From the NCBI GenBank assembly GCA_045613305.1, contig JAZLAU010000027.1, positions 58,052 to 122,051 on the forward strand: a stretch of DNA of 64,000 nt, read 5' to 3'. A model generated the notes under the pieces. The model was not told the DNA's origin. It saw nothing but the letters and a program-made list of their open reading frames with translations, and did no database searches. Below are positions 8,838 through 18,652 of the stretch, piece after piece. Each line of letters begins with the position of its first letter. Position 1 is the stretch's first letter. A program made the translations under genes and the position numbers. This DNA comes from SFTJ01 sp045613305 (lineage in GTDB: Bacteria > Bacteroidota > Bacteroidia > Bacteroidales > Muribaculaceae).

Positions 8838-9773
8838 TCAAAACACGACACGAATCAACCTTCCAAAACCGCGGCCGCCTTTGCTGATATAGCGATAGGC
8901 AAATTTCAACATCATCTTTCGCCACATGCAACCTTCATATTTTGCCAGCACTTCACTCAGCATCGCTTCAGCCACCTCACTCAAGCCCTCACGGCAATAG
9001 TGTGCGGCAAGCACCACTCGCCTATAATCCACAATGCGCAACAAGCGTTGCTTTTCATGATGTTGCGAATTGGCAATATCTGCCTCCACTGCTGTGAGCG
9101 ATTGCTCCCATACTCCCAGTTTTGAACCAAAATCGCTGCCTGTGAGCGATTCCTTGCTGAATATTGTAGTAACTCTTGCCTTATCGCCAACAAAAGCCAA
9201 TTTTGGCCTGCAAAGCAGAATTCTCACCCCTAATTCCCAATCGTTCCAGCAACGCAAATCGGCATTCCAGCCGCCCGATTTCAACAATACTTCGCGGCGG
9301 GCTATAAATCGCTGTGTCGACAACGAACAATGCAACAAATGGTTGGCAAAAATATCATTATCAAAGTATGGCAACACTGTCTCAACGCCTTCAGAATCAC
9401 GATAACAGTTTTTTGTGACCACCACCTCAGTTTCGGGATTTTCCGACACTGCTCTTGCATAACTCTCAAGCAAATCGGGCGCCATCAAGTCGTCGCTATC
9501 AAAAAACATAACCCACTGCGTGGTCACTGCTCGCAAGCCGCAATTTCTTGCTGCGCTCGCTCCTGGAGTTGGCTCCTTCAACAATGTAATGGCGAAATCT
9601 TCACTCTCACATCGCGCCTTAAAGTCAACCATGTGCTGCCAACTGTCGTCGGTGGAATTATTATCAACCAGCACCAAACGCAACGGACGCAACGTTTGCC
9701 CTGCCACGCTCGCAAGTGTGGCATCCACAACGTCGGCCCTATTATACACCGGTATGATAACTGTTATGTCCAT
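8838..9773 (-). CDS. Glycosyltransferase family 2
   Basis: 311 aa, a GT-A fold enzyme of family GT2. The N-terminus has the nucleotide-binding start TVIIPVYNRADVV and VLVDNNSTDDSW. The DXD-like metal site MFFDSDD is near residue 95, and an acceptor-side region with RCWNDWELGVR (ED/DWE-like motif) is near 180. No transmembrane segment is evident. The C-terminus is basic (GRGFGRLIRVVF). It likely adds a sugar to a surface polysaccharide or lipid-linked acceptor. No other polysaccharide genes adjoin it, so donor and acceptor are unknown. Confidence 0.9.
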   Translation of the reverse strand: MDITVIIPVYNRADVVDATLASVAGQTLRPLRLVLVDNNSTDDSWQHMVDFKARCESEDFAITLLKEPTPGASAARNCGLRAVTTQWVMFFDSDDLMAPDLLESYARAVSENPETEVVVTKNCYRDSEGVETVLPYFDNDIFANHLLHCSLSTQRFIARREVLLKSGGWNADLRCWNDWELGVRILLCRPKLAFVGDKARVTTIFSKESLTGSDFGSKLGVWEQSLTAVEADIANSQHHEKQRLLRIVDYRRVVLAAHYCREGLSEVAEAMLSEVLAKYEGCMWRKMMLKFAYRYISKGGRGFGRLIRVVF

Positions 9774-9905
9774 ATCAAAAACAATGCTTCAAAAGGTAAA
9801 TTTAATAAGAAAATACAACATTCCAACCATCAGCACCACTTTTTATTGTCGGCCGGCTTATTGATTCCAGTTTTAGTACCGCAACGGTCAATTTGCATCT
9901 GGTAT

Positions 9906-9935
9906 TTTGATTTTTGATTTATTGTTGTAACTTTG
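9906..9935 (+). promoter_or_regulatory. Bacteroidota promoter for the small lipoprotein
   Basis: -33 TTTG (9906-9909), 18 bp, then -7 TAACTTTG (9928-9935). The start codon follows about 31 nt later. Confidence 0.65.
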
Positions 9936-9966
9936 AGAGCAAGAAACAATAATAAATCTCAAAGAC

Positions 9967-10338
9967 ATGAAAAAGATATTTGCATTATTAGTCATTGCAC
10001 TAAGCATCGGATTGTCGAGCTGTTCAACCAAACAATCGGCCATCAACGATTTGCGCGACCTTCGCAACGACATTGCCAACTACGGCTACCAATATGACGT
10101 GAACGACTGGATTCACGCGAAAGACCGCTTCGAAAGCATCCAAAACAAACTTCGCAAGCATCAAGACGAGTTAACCTACCAAGAAAGCAAAGAAGTGGGA
10201 CGCCTTAAGGGTGAATGCATTGCCGAATTTGGAAAAGGCGTGATTCAAAACATCGGCAACAAGGCAGCCAACCTTCGTGGCGAATTTGAAGGAATCTTGG
10301 AAGGCATCAAGACTTTTAAAGACGCTTTTAAGGAATAA
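9967..10338 (+). CDS. Small lipoprotein, function unknown
   Basis: 123 aa. A type II signal peptide with lipobox LSSC puts the lipidated cysteine at residue 19. The mature part (about 105 residues) is mostly charged helix, rich in K, E, D and R, and contains no motif I recognise. The C-terminal third has glycine-spaced hydrophobics (EFGKGVIQNIGNKAANLRG). The gene has a good promoter and a strong terminator, so it is an independent, probably well expressed unit. Whether it faces the periplasm or the surface is unclear. Confidence 0.8.
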   Translation: MKKIFALLVIALSIGLSSCSTKQSAINDLRDLRNDIANYGYQYDVNDWIHAKDRFESIQNKLRKHQDELTYQESKEVGRLKGECIAEFGKGVIQNIGNKAANLRGEFEGILEGIKTFKDAFKE

Positions 10339-10356
10339 TTAAACATATCACAAAGC

Positions 10357-10400
10357 AATAGCGGCAGACACTCAAATGAGCATCTGCCGCTATTTTTTTA
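10357..10400 (+). terminator. Rho-independent terminator
   Basis: An 11-bp perfect stem (10358-10368 with 10383-10393) is followed by a T run. It lies 20 bp after the lipoprotein stop and converges on the beta-galactosidase stop. Confidence 0.88.
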
Positions 10401-10425
10401 TCTATATGTCTTCAATGTGTCAGAA

Positions 10426-13400
10426 TCACTTTTGAGGCACCATTGTGAAGCCCAGTGAATAATCTGCATTTGCTGGTATCAACGAATACTTTTCAGGTAT
10501 TGCGCCCCAACTGTCGTAGCCACCCACACCCGAGTGCTTAGCATCGATACAAACTTCCACAAAATTGCGTGGAGTAATATCGTTGATGTGAGTTTGACGA
10601 CGCATCTTATTCTTCACTTCATCGTCGTTGCGGTTAGCAATCTCTTCAGCCGAGCGATTAGTCCATTGACGTGGACGGTTGATGTTGTTTTCGCTGTCGT
10701 AGTCTTCCACAGAGTTACGCAATGCATTAAACTCTAATGTTTCGTCAGCCACAATCATCAAGCCCTTGCCCTTCTTAGTGCCAAGTTTCAACCAGCGAGT
10801 GTCGGTGTGGTGACCACATTCTTGTGGACGCACATAATCGAACTTCATATCATCGACCAACGCTGAATACAAGCCCACCAATGTGCCGTGGTTACGGTCA
10901 ATGTAGTTTTCTTCTGGTCCGCGACCATAATACTGCACATTGTTCATTTCCACCGGCATGCGGAAGCGCACACCTATACGTGGCACATTCTTGTTCTTGC
11001 TTTCGCCCTCAGTAACTGCGGCAAAGTGGAATTGAACATGCACAGCACCCGATGGCGACACTACATACTTCACACCGAAGGTGTTGCCTGCTGGCAAAGC
11101 ATATTGTGCTTCAACCACAGCATTCTCGCCTTGCATTTGTGCACTTGCGCTAACCACCTTAAAGTTGCTGCTGGCTTGCTTCCATATTTGCAAGCGATAT
11201 GGCATTTCGCAACCATAGTCGTTGTCGTTTGGACCTCTCCAGAAGTTTGGCTGAACACCAAAACCTTCGCTGAAATATTCCGTTCCGTTAACCTTATATG
11301 AAGTAACCATACCCTTTGCCTTATCGAATGCAAAGTGCACCTTGTTTGACTTAGCAACCACCAAGTTGCCAGCATTTTCCACGCTCAACTTAGGACCCTT
11401 TGCTGCCAAGTAATCGGCCTTAGCGCCGCCTTGCTTAACCACAAATTGGTCGTGAGCCACCTCATGTCCCACTGGCACCAATTGCGTAGCCTTAAGTGTG
11501 GTTGCCGATAGGCGCATCATGTATTCTTTTCCTTCCTCCAACTTTGGCATTGGCACGGCAATCTCTTCTGTGCCTTGTGGAGCCACGTCGAGCACCATGC
11601 TGCCTTGCTTAACCATCTTGCCGTCGGCAAGCAACTGCCAGTGTATCTTATGATTCTTCAGTGTTGTGAAGTAGAAACGGTTTACCACCTTAAACTTTCC
11701 TGCTGCAGCATCTACAGCCTCAAATGCCACATCCGAATATGAATATTTCACTTCGGCCATGCCAGGATGAGGAGTTCGGTCGGGCATCACTATACCATTG
11801 CACAAGAAGTTGCCATCCGATGGACGGTCTTCGCCATAATCGCCGCCATAAGTGAAATAATGCACGCCGTTTTCGTCTACTGCATCCATACCCTGGTCAA
11901 CCCAGTCCCAAATGTAACCACCTTGCAAGTTAGTGTACTTGTATATTTCTTGCCAAATGTTCCAAAGGCTACCTGTAGAGTTACCCATAGCGTGAGCATA
12001 TTCTGATGGACATACAGGACGGTCAGAACCGTTTTCACCCATTCGGTGGAACCACTCTGCGCCCGGATATTGTGGCACTATCATGTCGGTGTTCCATTCC
12101 CATTGTGCACGTTCGTAGCACACCGGACGGTTCATGTAATTCTTTTCGGCCTTTTTAAGCATCAAGTATGTTTCGTAGAAGTTATAACCGTTACCGGCTT
12201 CGTTACCAAGCGACCAAATTGTAACACATGGATGGTTCTTATCGCGGTCAAACATATTCATAATGCGATACACATGTTGCTTTAGCCATTCAGGATTGTT
12301 GCCCAAAGTGCGACCTTGCGACAAGTCGTAACCCATGGCATGGCTCTCCACGTTAGCCTCGTCATAAACATACAAGCCATATTCGTCGCACAATTCATAG
12401 AATCGGCGGTCTTGTGGATAGTGGCTCAAACGTACGGCATTAATGTTATTGAGTTTCATCAACTCAAAGTCCTTACGCATCAACTCTTCATCAACGTAGT
12501 GTCCGGTTGCAGGGTTGGTTTCATGAATATTCACACCCTTAAACTTTATAGGCTTGCCATTGATGAGCAATGCTGTAACAGGACGTCCGCTTGGCGACTT
12601 TTCGTCGAGAGTCTTAATCTCAATGCGACGGAAGCCCACATTTTGTGGCACATATTCAGTAACCTTATTGCCCTGCTTAACGCTCATCACAAGTTTATAC
12701 AAGTTTGGTGCTTCCGACGACCATGTCTTTACATTTGGCAATGTAGCCTCAAATTCCACCATGCTTGTCTTTCCGCTCTTTATGGCCACAGTGCGTTCGC
12801 CGCTGCGAACCACAGCGCCCTGTGCATCGAGCAATTCATAGGCCACGCCCACACCCTTGTCAACAAGTGCATTATTGCCTATTTCCACTCCAAGTTTAAA
12901 GATACCTGTGGTGCAAGCCTCATCGAGAGTCGACACCACATGAAAATCGGCAACCTTAACCTTTGGTTGCGAGAACAAATACACGTCGCGCTCTATACCG
13001 CTAATGCGCCAAAAGTCTTGACACTCAAGGTATGAGCCTACGCTATATCGATAAATCTTTATTGCCAATTCATTGTCGCCGGCCTTAACATAATCGTTTA
13101 TCAAGAAACGTGCATCAACCTTAGAGTCTGAATTATAGCCCACTTCCTTGCCATTGATATAAACATACACCCCCGATTTAGCACCCGCCAAGTTTAGATA
13201 TATGTCACGGTCCATCCATTCGCTTGGAATGTTGATGTTACGGCGATATACGCCCACCGGATTTTCCTCTGGCATTGTTGGAGGCTTTGGATTGCTTGGA
13301 CAAAAATCATAAGGCACATTAGTGTAGATTGCATCACCAAAGCCTTGCAATTCCCAGTTGCCTGGCACTTTTATGTCGTGCCACTTCGAGGTGTTGACAT

Positions 13401-13671
13401 TTGCATCAGTAATGCCAGCTGGCAAGTCCTTCTCATAACCCACATAATAGAACTTCCACACACCGTTCAGCAACTTATAATACTCGCTGTTCTCATATCG
13501 GCCAGTGAGCGCAGTTTCACGAGTGCCGTAGGTCATAAACGACGCCCTCGTTGGCTCGGCATTCACCGATGTCACATTAATGTCTTGCCAATAAGGCTTA
13601 TTTCCTGATGTTACATTTTGCGCAAACAATATAGCGCAAAGTGCCACCATTTTCAAAGTTTTAAGTCTCAT
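10426..13671 (-). CDS. Secreted beta-galactosidase, glycoside hydrolase family 2
   Basis: 1081 aa with a signal peptide (about residues 1-22). LacZ-like domain order: sugar-binding jelly roll (DRDIYLNLAGAKSGVYVYING), Ig-like domain, TIM barrel, Ig-like domain, and a C-terminal large beta-sandwich (DUF4981 and Bgal_small_N type). The catalytic acid/base is Glu491 in WSLGNEAGNG, and the nucleophile is Glu557 in CPSEYAHAMGN. It removes terminal beta-galactose from glycans, probably in the periplasm. No susC/susD or regulator adjoins it, so it is not in an obvious polysaccharide utilization locus here. Activity on lactose versus host or plant glycans cannot be told. Confidence 0.93.
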   Translation of the reverse strand: MRLKTLKMVALCAILFAQNVTSGNKPYWQDINVTSVNAEPTRASFMTYGTRETALTGRYENSEYYKLLNGVWKFYYVGYEKDLPAGITDANVNTSKWHDIKVPGNWELQGFGDAIYTNVPYDFCPSNPKPPTMPEENPVGVYRRNINIPSEWMDRDIYLNLAGAKSGVYVYINGKEVGYNSDSKVDARFLINDYVKAGDNELAIKIYRYSVGSYLECQDFWRISGIERDVYLFSQPKVKVADFHVVSTLDEACTTGIFKLGVEIGNNALVDKGVGVAYELLDAQGAVVRSGERTVAIKSGKTSMVEFEATLPNVKTWSSEAPNLYKLVMSVKQGNKVTEYVPQNVGFRRIEIKTLDEKSPSGRPVTALLINGKPIKFKGVNIHETNPATGHYVDEELMRKDFELMKLNNINAVRLSHYPQDRRFYELCDEYGLYVYDEANVESHAMGYDLSQGRTLGNNPEWLKQHVYRIMNMFDRDKNHPCVTIWSLGNEAGNGYNFYETYLMLKKAEKNYMNRPVCYERAQWEWNTDMIVPQYPGAEWFHRMGENGSDRPVCPSEYAHAMGNSTGSLWNIWQEIYKYTNLQGGYIWDWVDQGMDAVDENGVHYFTYGGDYGEDRPSDGNFLCNGIVMPDRTPHPGMAEVKYSYSDVAFEAVDAAAGKFKVVNRFYFTTLKNHKIHWQLLADGKMVKQGSMVLDVAPQGTEEIAVPMPKLEEGKEYMMRLSATTLKATQLVPVGHEVAHDQFVVKQGGAKADYLAAKGPKLSVENAGNLVVAKSNKVHFAFDKAKGMVTSYKVNGTEYFSEGFGVQPNFWRGPNDNDYGCEMPYRLQIWKQASSNFKVVSASAQMQGENAVVEAQYALPAGNTFGVKYVVSPSGAVHVQFHFAAVTEGESKNKNVPRIGVRFRMPVEMNNVQYYGRGPEENYIDRNHGTLVGLYSALVDDMKFDYVRPQECGHHTDTRWLKLGTKKGKGLMIVADETLEFNALRNSVEDYDSENNINRPRQWTNRSAEEIANRNDDEVKNKMRRQTHINDITPRNFVEVCIDAKHSGVGGYDSWGAIPEKYSLIPANADYSLGFTMVPQK

Positions 13672-13817
13672 ATTTTGTATTTTATAGTATTATTCGAAAT
13701 ATAGTACAATATTAGCAATTTTTTGCCATTTTTCCTAATCACATCTACATTTAGGCCGCTTCACCCTACACTCAGCACCAGCCTACCCGATAGTGTATTC
13801 TGCTGCTGTGGCCGGTT

Positions 13818-14255
13818 TTACTTTTCCCAAAGCATGTCGATGTGCATCAGGCCCTCATACATAAACGGTTCGCCACATGCCTTAAAGCCAAATTTATGAT
13901 AAAACTTCTCGGCCTGCTGCTGAGCCCTAATCTTTATGCGCTCAGCGCCAAACTTCTCAACTGCGGCATCTATGGCATGGCCAAATATCTGCATTCCGTA
14001 ACCCTCACTGCGACGCACGGCTATAACTCGGCCTATGGCTATCTCGTCGAGATAGGTGTTGGCCTTCAGCACACGTGCATATGCCACCACCTCACCGCCT
14101 TCGTGCAGCCATATGTGAAGCGCGTCCTGGTCTAAATCGTCTAAATCCTGATATACGCAATCCTGTTCCACCACAAATATGGCTGAGCGCCATTTCAATA
14201 TCATATATAATTCATCGAGTGTCAACTCTCCGAACCGTTTTGCTACCAATTCCAT
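13818..14255 (-). CDS. ElaA-type GNAT N-acetyltransferase
   Basis: 145 aa, matching the ElaA family in length and order. The N-terminus is WRSAIFVVEQDCVYQDLDD-like (LR-x-x-VFVVEQ), with a central IGRVIAVRRSEGYGMQ segment that holds the acetyl-CoA pyrophosphate loop (R-x-x-G-x-G/A type). The C-terminus has YHKFGFKACGEPFMYEG. It is cytoplasmic and uses acetyl-CoA; the substrate is unknown. A -7 box TAAATTTG (minus strand, 14286-14293) lies about 30 bp upstream. Confidence 0.85.
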   Translation of the reverse strand: MELVAKRFGELTLDELYMILKWRSAIFVVEQDCVYQDLDDLDQDALHIWLHEGGEVVAYARVLKANTYLDEIAIGRVIAVRRSEGYGMQIFGHAIDAAVEKFGAERIKIRAQQQAEKFYHKFGFKACGEPFMYEGLMHIDMLWEK

Positions 14256-14352
14256 CGTGCCGTTTTTTTAATCGTTCAATTTCCACAAATTTACTCATTT
14301 ATTCTGAAATTTGAAGTTTTTTATGCTTTTGTGTAATTTTTACGCAAATAAA

Positions 14353-14384
14353 TTTGCATATATCAAAAACTTGACATACTTTTG
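14353..14384 (+). promoter_or_regulatory. Bacteroidota promoter for the ADP-ribosylglycohydrolase gene
   Basis: -33 TTTG (14353-14356), 20 bp, -7 TACTTTTG (14377-14384). This is a consensus match in both boxes and spacing. It leaves a 5' leader of about 70 nt. Confidence 0.75.
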
Positions 14385-14463
14385 TGGTGTAAATTTTACA
14401 CATATAGTAAAATTACCGTGCCCTAGGAAAATTATTGTATAACTTTAAAACACATTTTTTATT

Positions 14464-15264
14464 ATGTTAGGAGCAATTATTGGCGACATAGCCGGAAGCA
14501 GATGGGAGTTTAACTCCACAAACAACTACAACTTTACTTTATTTTCTGAATTCAACGATTTCACCGACGACACCATCTGCACGGTGGCCATTGCCGAAGC
14601 AATTCTCTACAACAGCGACTTCGGCCAAGCGCTTCACAAATGGTGTCAACTGTATCCTCACCCTATGGGAGGATACGGAGCGCGATTTGCCAGTTGGTGC
14701 CGCAGCGACAATCCTCAACCCTTCAACTCCTACGGAAACGGCGCTGCAATGAGAGTGAGCGCTGTGGCGTGGGCTGCAAAATCGTTTGACGAGGTAGTGG
14801 AAAATGCCAAACGCTCTGCAGAATGCACCCACAACCACCCCGAGGGAATTAAAGGCGCTCAAACCACCGCTATTGCTATATTTGATTGCGCCATGCTCTT
14901 CGCTCAAAAGGTTGAAGTAAACAAACAATCAATTATGCAAGCCCTCAAAAGAGCCATCGACTTCAGCAACTACGACATTAACATCGACCGTCAATCAGTA
15001 ACAAATGTCTTCGACGAAACATGTCAAGGCACTGTGCCAGTGGCTTTGTGGATAATCAGCAACAGCACATCGTTTGAGGATGCCATACGCCAGGCTGTGA
15101 GCCTCGGTGCCGATGCCGACACATTAGCGGCAATTGTGGGCAGCATTGCCGAAGCAATTTGGGGAATACCCGAAGATATTAAAAATGCCGCTTTAGAATA
15201 TCTGCCTCTTTGCATGAAAAACATTATTGAAAATTTCTACAACATATTCATCGCCAAACCATAA
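14464..15264 (+). CDS. ADP-ribosylglycohydrolase family protein
   Basis: 266 aa, DraG/ARH fold. Metal-binding motifs are in the right places: the N-terminal GAIIGDIAGSRWE, FTDDT at residues 33-37, and the C-terminal SLGADADTLAAIVGSIAEA near residue 215. These aspartates bind the two magnesium or calcium ions that cleave ADP-ribose from protein or from small molecules. The family also contains inactive and crystallin-like members, but all key acidic residues are present. Monocistronic with its own promoter; no DraT-like transferase nearby. Confidence 0.9.
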   Translation: MLGAIIGDIAGSRWEFNSTNNYNFTLFSEFNDFTDDTICTVAIAEAILYNSDFGQALHKWCQLYPHPMGGYGARFASWCRSDNPQPFNSYGNGAAMRVSAVAWAAKSFDEVVENAKRSAECTHNHPEGIKGAQTTAIAIFDCAMLFAQKVEVNKQSIMQALKRAIDFSNYDINIDRQSVTNVFDETCQGTVPVALWIISNSTSFEDAIRQAVSLGADADTLAAIVGSIAEAIWGIPEDIKNAALEYLPLCMKNIIENFYNIFIAKP

Positions 15265-15291
15265 AATAAAGCCCCGTAGCAGCCCCTTTAG

Positions 15292-15323
15292 TTTGCACAA
15301 CGCACAATTATTTGCTATCTTCG
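15292..15323 (+). promoter_or_regulatory. Bacteroidota promoter for ettA
   Basis: -33 TTTG (15292-15295), 20 bp, -7 TATCTTCG (15316-15323, one mismatch to TAnnTTTG). The start codon lies about 55 nt downstream. Confidence 0.6.
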
Positions 15324-15378
15324 CAGAAACATAGATAATTACGATTAAAAACCCATAAAACATTTTTATCATCTTAAT

Positions 15379-17073
15379 ATGGCAACAGTTGACGATAAAA
15401 AAATTATCTTTTCGATGGTTGGGCTTAACAAAACCATTAAGCAAACCAACAAGCAAATATTGAAAAACATCTACCTGTCGTTCTTCTACGGAGCAAAAAT
15501 CGGCATCATCGGTCTAAACGGTGCCGGTAAGTCTACGCTTTTGAAGATTATAGCAGGCATCGACAACGACTATCAGGGCGAAGTGGTATTCTCGCCTGGC
15601 TATAGCGTGGGCTACTTGGCTCAGGACCCTCACCTCGACGACGACAAAACAGTGCTCGAAATCGTGAAAGAAGGCGTGCAACCAGTGGTTGACGCTTTAG
15701 CCGAATACGAAGAAATCAACAACAAGTTTGGCTTGCCTGAGTATTACGAAGACGAAAATAAGATGAACGAACTTTTCGCTCGCCAAGGCGAATTGCAAGA
15801 CATCCTCGACGCTACCGACGCTTGGAACCTGGATTCGCGTCTCGAACGCGCCATGGACGCTCTTCGCCTGCCGCCTGCCGACCAAAAGGCCGAACACCTT
15901 TCTGGTGGCGAACGTCGCCGTGTGGCTCTTTGCCGCTTGCTTTTGCAAAAACCTGACGTGCTTTTGCTCGACGAACCTACCAACCACCTTGACGCCGAAA
16001 GTATCGACTGGCTCGAACAGCACCTTAACCAATACGAAGGTACTGTTATCGCAGTTACTCACGACCGCTACTTCCTTGACGACGTGGCAGGATGGATTCT
16101 TGAACTTGACCGTGGCGAAGGCATTCCTTGGAAGGGTAACTACTCTTCTTGGCTTGACCAAAAGTCGAAGCGCATGGCCATGGAAGAAAAGGTGGCTAGC
16201 AAGCGACGCAAAACTCTTGAACGAGAACTTGAATGGGTGCGCATGGCGCCTAAGGCTCGTCAGGCTAAGGGTAAAGCACGTTTGAACTCTTACGACCGTT
16301 TGCTTTCGGAAGACCAAAAGGAAAAAGAACAACACTTGGAAATATTTATCCCTAACGGACCTCGTTTGGGCAACAAGGTTATCGAAGCACAAGGCATCGC
16401 TAAGCAATTTGGCGAAAAGGTGCTTTATAGCGACCTCACTTTCTCGCTACCTCCTGCTGGCATCATCGGCGTCATTGGCCCTAACGGTGTGGGTAAAACC
16501 ACTCTTTTCCGACTAATAATGGGATTGGAAACTCCCGACAAGGGCACTTTCGAAGTGGGCGAAACCGTGAAACTTGCATATGTTGACCAACAACACAAGG
16601 ACATCGACCCTACAAAGAGCGTTTACGAAGTGATTAGCCAAGGCAACGAAACCCTTCGCATGGGCGGTCGCGACATCAACGCACGCGCTTACTTGAGCCG
16701 ATTCAACTTCTCGGGCGGCGACCAAGAAAAGAAGTGCGGCGTGCTTTCGGGCGGTGAACGTAACAGATTGCAGTTGGCGCTTGCGCTTAAGCAAGAAGGC
16801 AATGTGCTTTTGCTCGACGAACCTACCAACGACATCGACGTTAACACTCTGCGTGCTTTGGAAGATGGTCTTGAAGCATTTGCCGGCTGTGCTGTAGTAA
16901 TCAGCCACGACCGTTGGTTCCTCGACAGAATTTGTACTCACATTCTTGCTTTTGAAGGCAATGGCGAAGTGTTCTTCTTCGAAGGTAGTTATTCCGACTA
17001 CGAAGTGAACAAGGCTAAACGCTTAGGAATTGAAGAGCCTAAGAGAATCAGATATCGCAAACTCGATGCTTAA
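15379..17073 (+). CDS. ettA: Energy-dependent translational throttle protein (ABC-F)
   Basis: 564 aa with two ABC domains and no membrane segment. EttA binds the ribosomal E site and gates the first peptide bonds according to ATP/ADP level. Domain 1: Walker A GLNGAGKST, signature LSGGERRR, Walker B LLLDEPTNHLD. An arm of about 30 residues sits inside domain 1. The basic linker (about residues 270-315) holds the KARQAKGKAR stretch that contacts tRNA. Domain 2: GPNGVGKTT, LSGGERNR, LLLDEPTNDID. The length and the MATVDDKK-type start fit EttA rather than Uup or antibiotic-resistance ABC-F proteins. Confidence 0.92.
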   Translation: MATVDDKKIIFSMVGLNKTIKQTNKQILKNIYLSFFYGAKIGIIGLNGAGKSTLLKIIAGIDNDYQGEVVFSPGYSVGYLAQDPHLDDDKTVLEIVKEGVQPVVDALAEYEEINNKFGLPEYYEDENKMNELFARQGELQDILDATDAWNLDSRLERAMDALRLPPADQKAEHLSGGERRRVALCRLLLQKPDVLLLDEPTNHLDAESIDWLEQHLNQYEGTVIAVTHDRYFLDDVAGWILELDRGEGIPWKGNYSSWLDQKSKRMAMEEKVASKRRKTLERELEWVRMAPKARQAKGKARLNSYDRLLSEDQKEKEQHLEIFIPNGPRLGNKVIEAQGIAKQFGEKVLYSDLTFSLPPAGIIGVIGPNGVGKTTLFRLIMGLETPDKGTFEVGETVKLAYVDQQHKDIDPTKSVYEVISQGNETLRMGGRDINARAYLSRFNFSGGDQEKKCGVLSGGERNRLQLALALKQEGNVLLLDEPTNDIDVNTLRALEDGLEAFAGCAVVISHDRWFLDRICTHILAFEGNGEVFFFEGSYSDYEVNKAKRLGIEEPKRIRYRKLDA

Positions 17074-17098
17074 GGAAATCTTCATTCTGACACAATAA

Positions 17099-17138
17099 CA
17101 AAAAAATGCTGTTCCTCGCAAGGAACAGCATTTTTTGT
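17099..17138. terminator. Bidirectional terminator between ettA and the fucosidase gene
   Basis: A 16-bp perfect inverted repeat (17101-17116 with 17121-17136) around a 4-nt loop cgca, with A/T tracts on both flanks. Confidence 0.9.
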
Positions 17139-17254
17139 TTCTTTATGCCTATTAGCGGCATTCTCTGTCTACAAGGCTACAGCACGACAATAACTTATGC
17201 CCGCAAGCGGCGTGCTTCGTGCCGCGTGACCACAGACACCTATTTTCAGCCTAA

Positions 17255-18652
17255 TTAGCGGCGCTCTTTGTATACTCCTAATTCCACTATCGACAAATCC
17301 TCTTGCTTATAGTCATACACCGTCAAGCGCACTGCATCGCCCCACACATTGCCAAAGCGATGATATTTCACACGCTTGTCGGTAGTAGCCTTACCATCAA
17401 ATATGGTGTTCCATTCATTGTTTTGACGATATTCTATCTTATAGCGCTGCATATTGTCATTATCGCCCTCGGTAATCACTATTGCATTAAACTCTTGCTC
17501 GCGGCCAAGACTGATGGTTACTTGCGGCGTCTCAACTGCACGGTTGGCATACCACGCTGTCTTGAAATCATCGTCGTTGATGAAGTCGAAAATTGCCATG
17601 TCGTAACTCCAAGTGCCATCGGCAGGCTTATCGATTGCAATGTTCGACGATATTATGGCATCATCATATTGGCCCAACGGCGCCACTGCACTGCGGTCAA
17701 CATACATCTTACCTATCTCCTTCAAGGCCTTCAGCGCATTGTCATCCATCAAGCCGTCGCGGTTTGGTGCAACATTCAGCAAAAAGTTGCAATGCACTTT
17801 TCCCATAGGATTAATGTTTTCCTTCACGATAAATTCAGCCGTTTTAAGTTCGGGAGTGGTTGGGAAATAATCTTTCCAGAACCACCACTTAGGTTGCAAC
17901 GGCAAACACGACATTGCCGGCAAATTATTATCGTCTTTCGAAATTTTCTGTCCTGCACCCTGCTCATAAGCCTTAATGTCGGAATAAAATAAGCCTTCGG
18001 CCGGATATTTGCCCGAATTCAAATCCATAACAAGGCAATTAGGCTGCAACTTCTTAATTAAGTAATATATGTCCTCAAATGGAATCTCATCATAAGATAT
18101 ACGGCTCCAACGCGCATCCCAACCGTCAATAATCACGGCCGAAATTTCGCCGTAGTTGGTAAGCAACTCGGTGAGTTGTTCCTTTATCATCGTAATGTGC
18201 TCCGGACGTATGCAGTTAGGACGCAAACGGTGATGTGTGTCGAGAATCGAATAATAGAGCATCACCTTCAAACCCTCTTTTCTGAAAGCATCGGCATACT
18301 CACGCACCACGTCGCGCTTCAAGGGCGAACTCATAACTCCGTAATCGGTGGTTTTGGTGTCCCAAATGCAAAATCCACTATGATGCTTAGTTGTAAGGCA
18401 TCCGTAGGTCATGCCTGCGCTTTTGGCTGCCTTGGCCCATTGCGAGCAGTCGAGTTTGGTGGGATTAAACAATTGCGGACTTGCATCAGGGTCGGGCCAG
18501 TCTTCTCCGCAATAGGTTGGCATATTATAATGTATAAACATGCCGAAGCGAAGGTCCACAAACTCTTGTTGCAACTGCTTTAATGGCTTCACCTGCGCCA
18601 TCGCTGCCACAGCCACCGCCAATGCTACAAGCGTAAAAGTAAATCGTTTCAT
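17255..18652 (-). CDS. Secreted alpha-L-fucosidase, glycoside hydrolase family 29
   Basis: 465 aa with a signal peptide (residues 1-19, AMAQ). GH29 barrel with RFGMFIHYNMPTY (35-47), TTKHHSGFCIW (87-97) and the catalytic nucleophile Asp176 in VIIDGWDARW. The last 130 residues form a discoidin-like (F5/8 type C, CBM32-like) beta-sandwich ending VELGVYKERR. It removes alpha-linked fucose from glycans such as mucin or plant polymers. The general acid is not conserved across GH29, and I do not assign it. Monocistronic, with no adjacent susCD pair. Confidence 0.92.
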   Translation of the reverse strand: MKRFTFTLVALAVAVAAMAQVKPLKQLQQEFVDLRFGMFIHYNMPTYCGEDWPDPDASPQLFNPTKLDCSQWAKAAKSAGMTYGCLTTKHHSGFCIWDTKTTDYGVMSSPLKRDVVREYADAFRKEGLKVMLYYSILDTHHRLRPNCIRPEHITMIKEQLTELLTNYGEISAVIIDGWDARWSRISYDEIPFEDIYYLIKKLQPNCLVMDLNSGKYPAEGLFYSDIKAYEQGAGQKISKDDNNLPAMSCLPLQPKWWFWKDYFPTTPELKTAEFIVKENINPMGKVHCNFLLNVAPNRDGLMDDNALKALKEIGKMYVDRSAVAPLGQYDDAIISSNIAIDKPADGTWSYDMAIFDFINDDDFKTAWYANRAVETPQVTISLGREQEFNAIVITEGDNDNMQRYKIEYRQNNEWNTIFDGKATTDKRVKYHRFGNVWGDAVRLTVYDYKQEDLSIVELGVYKERR

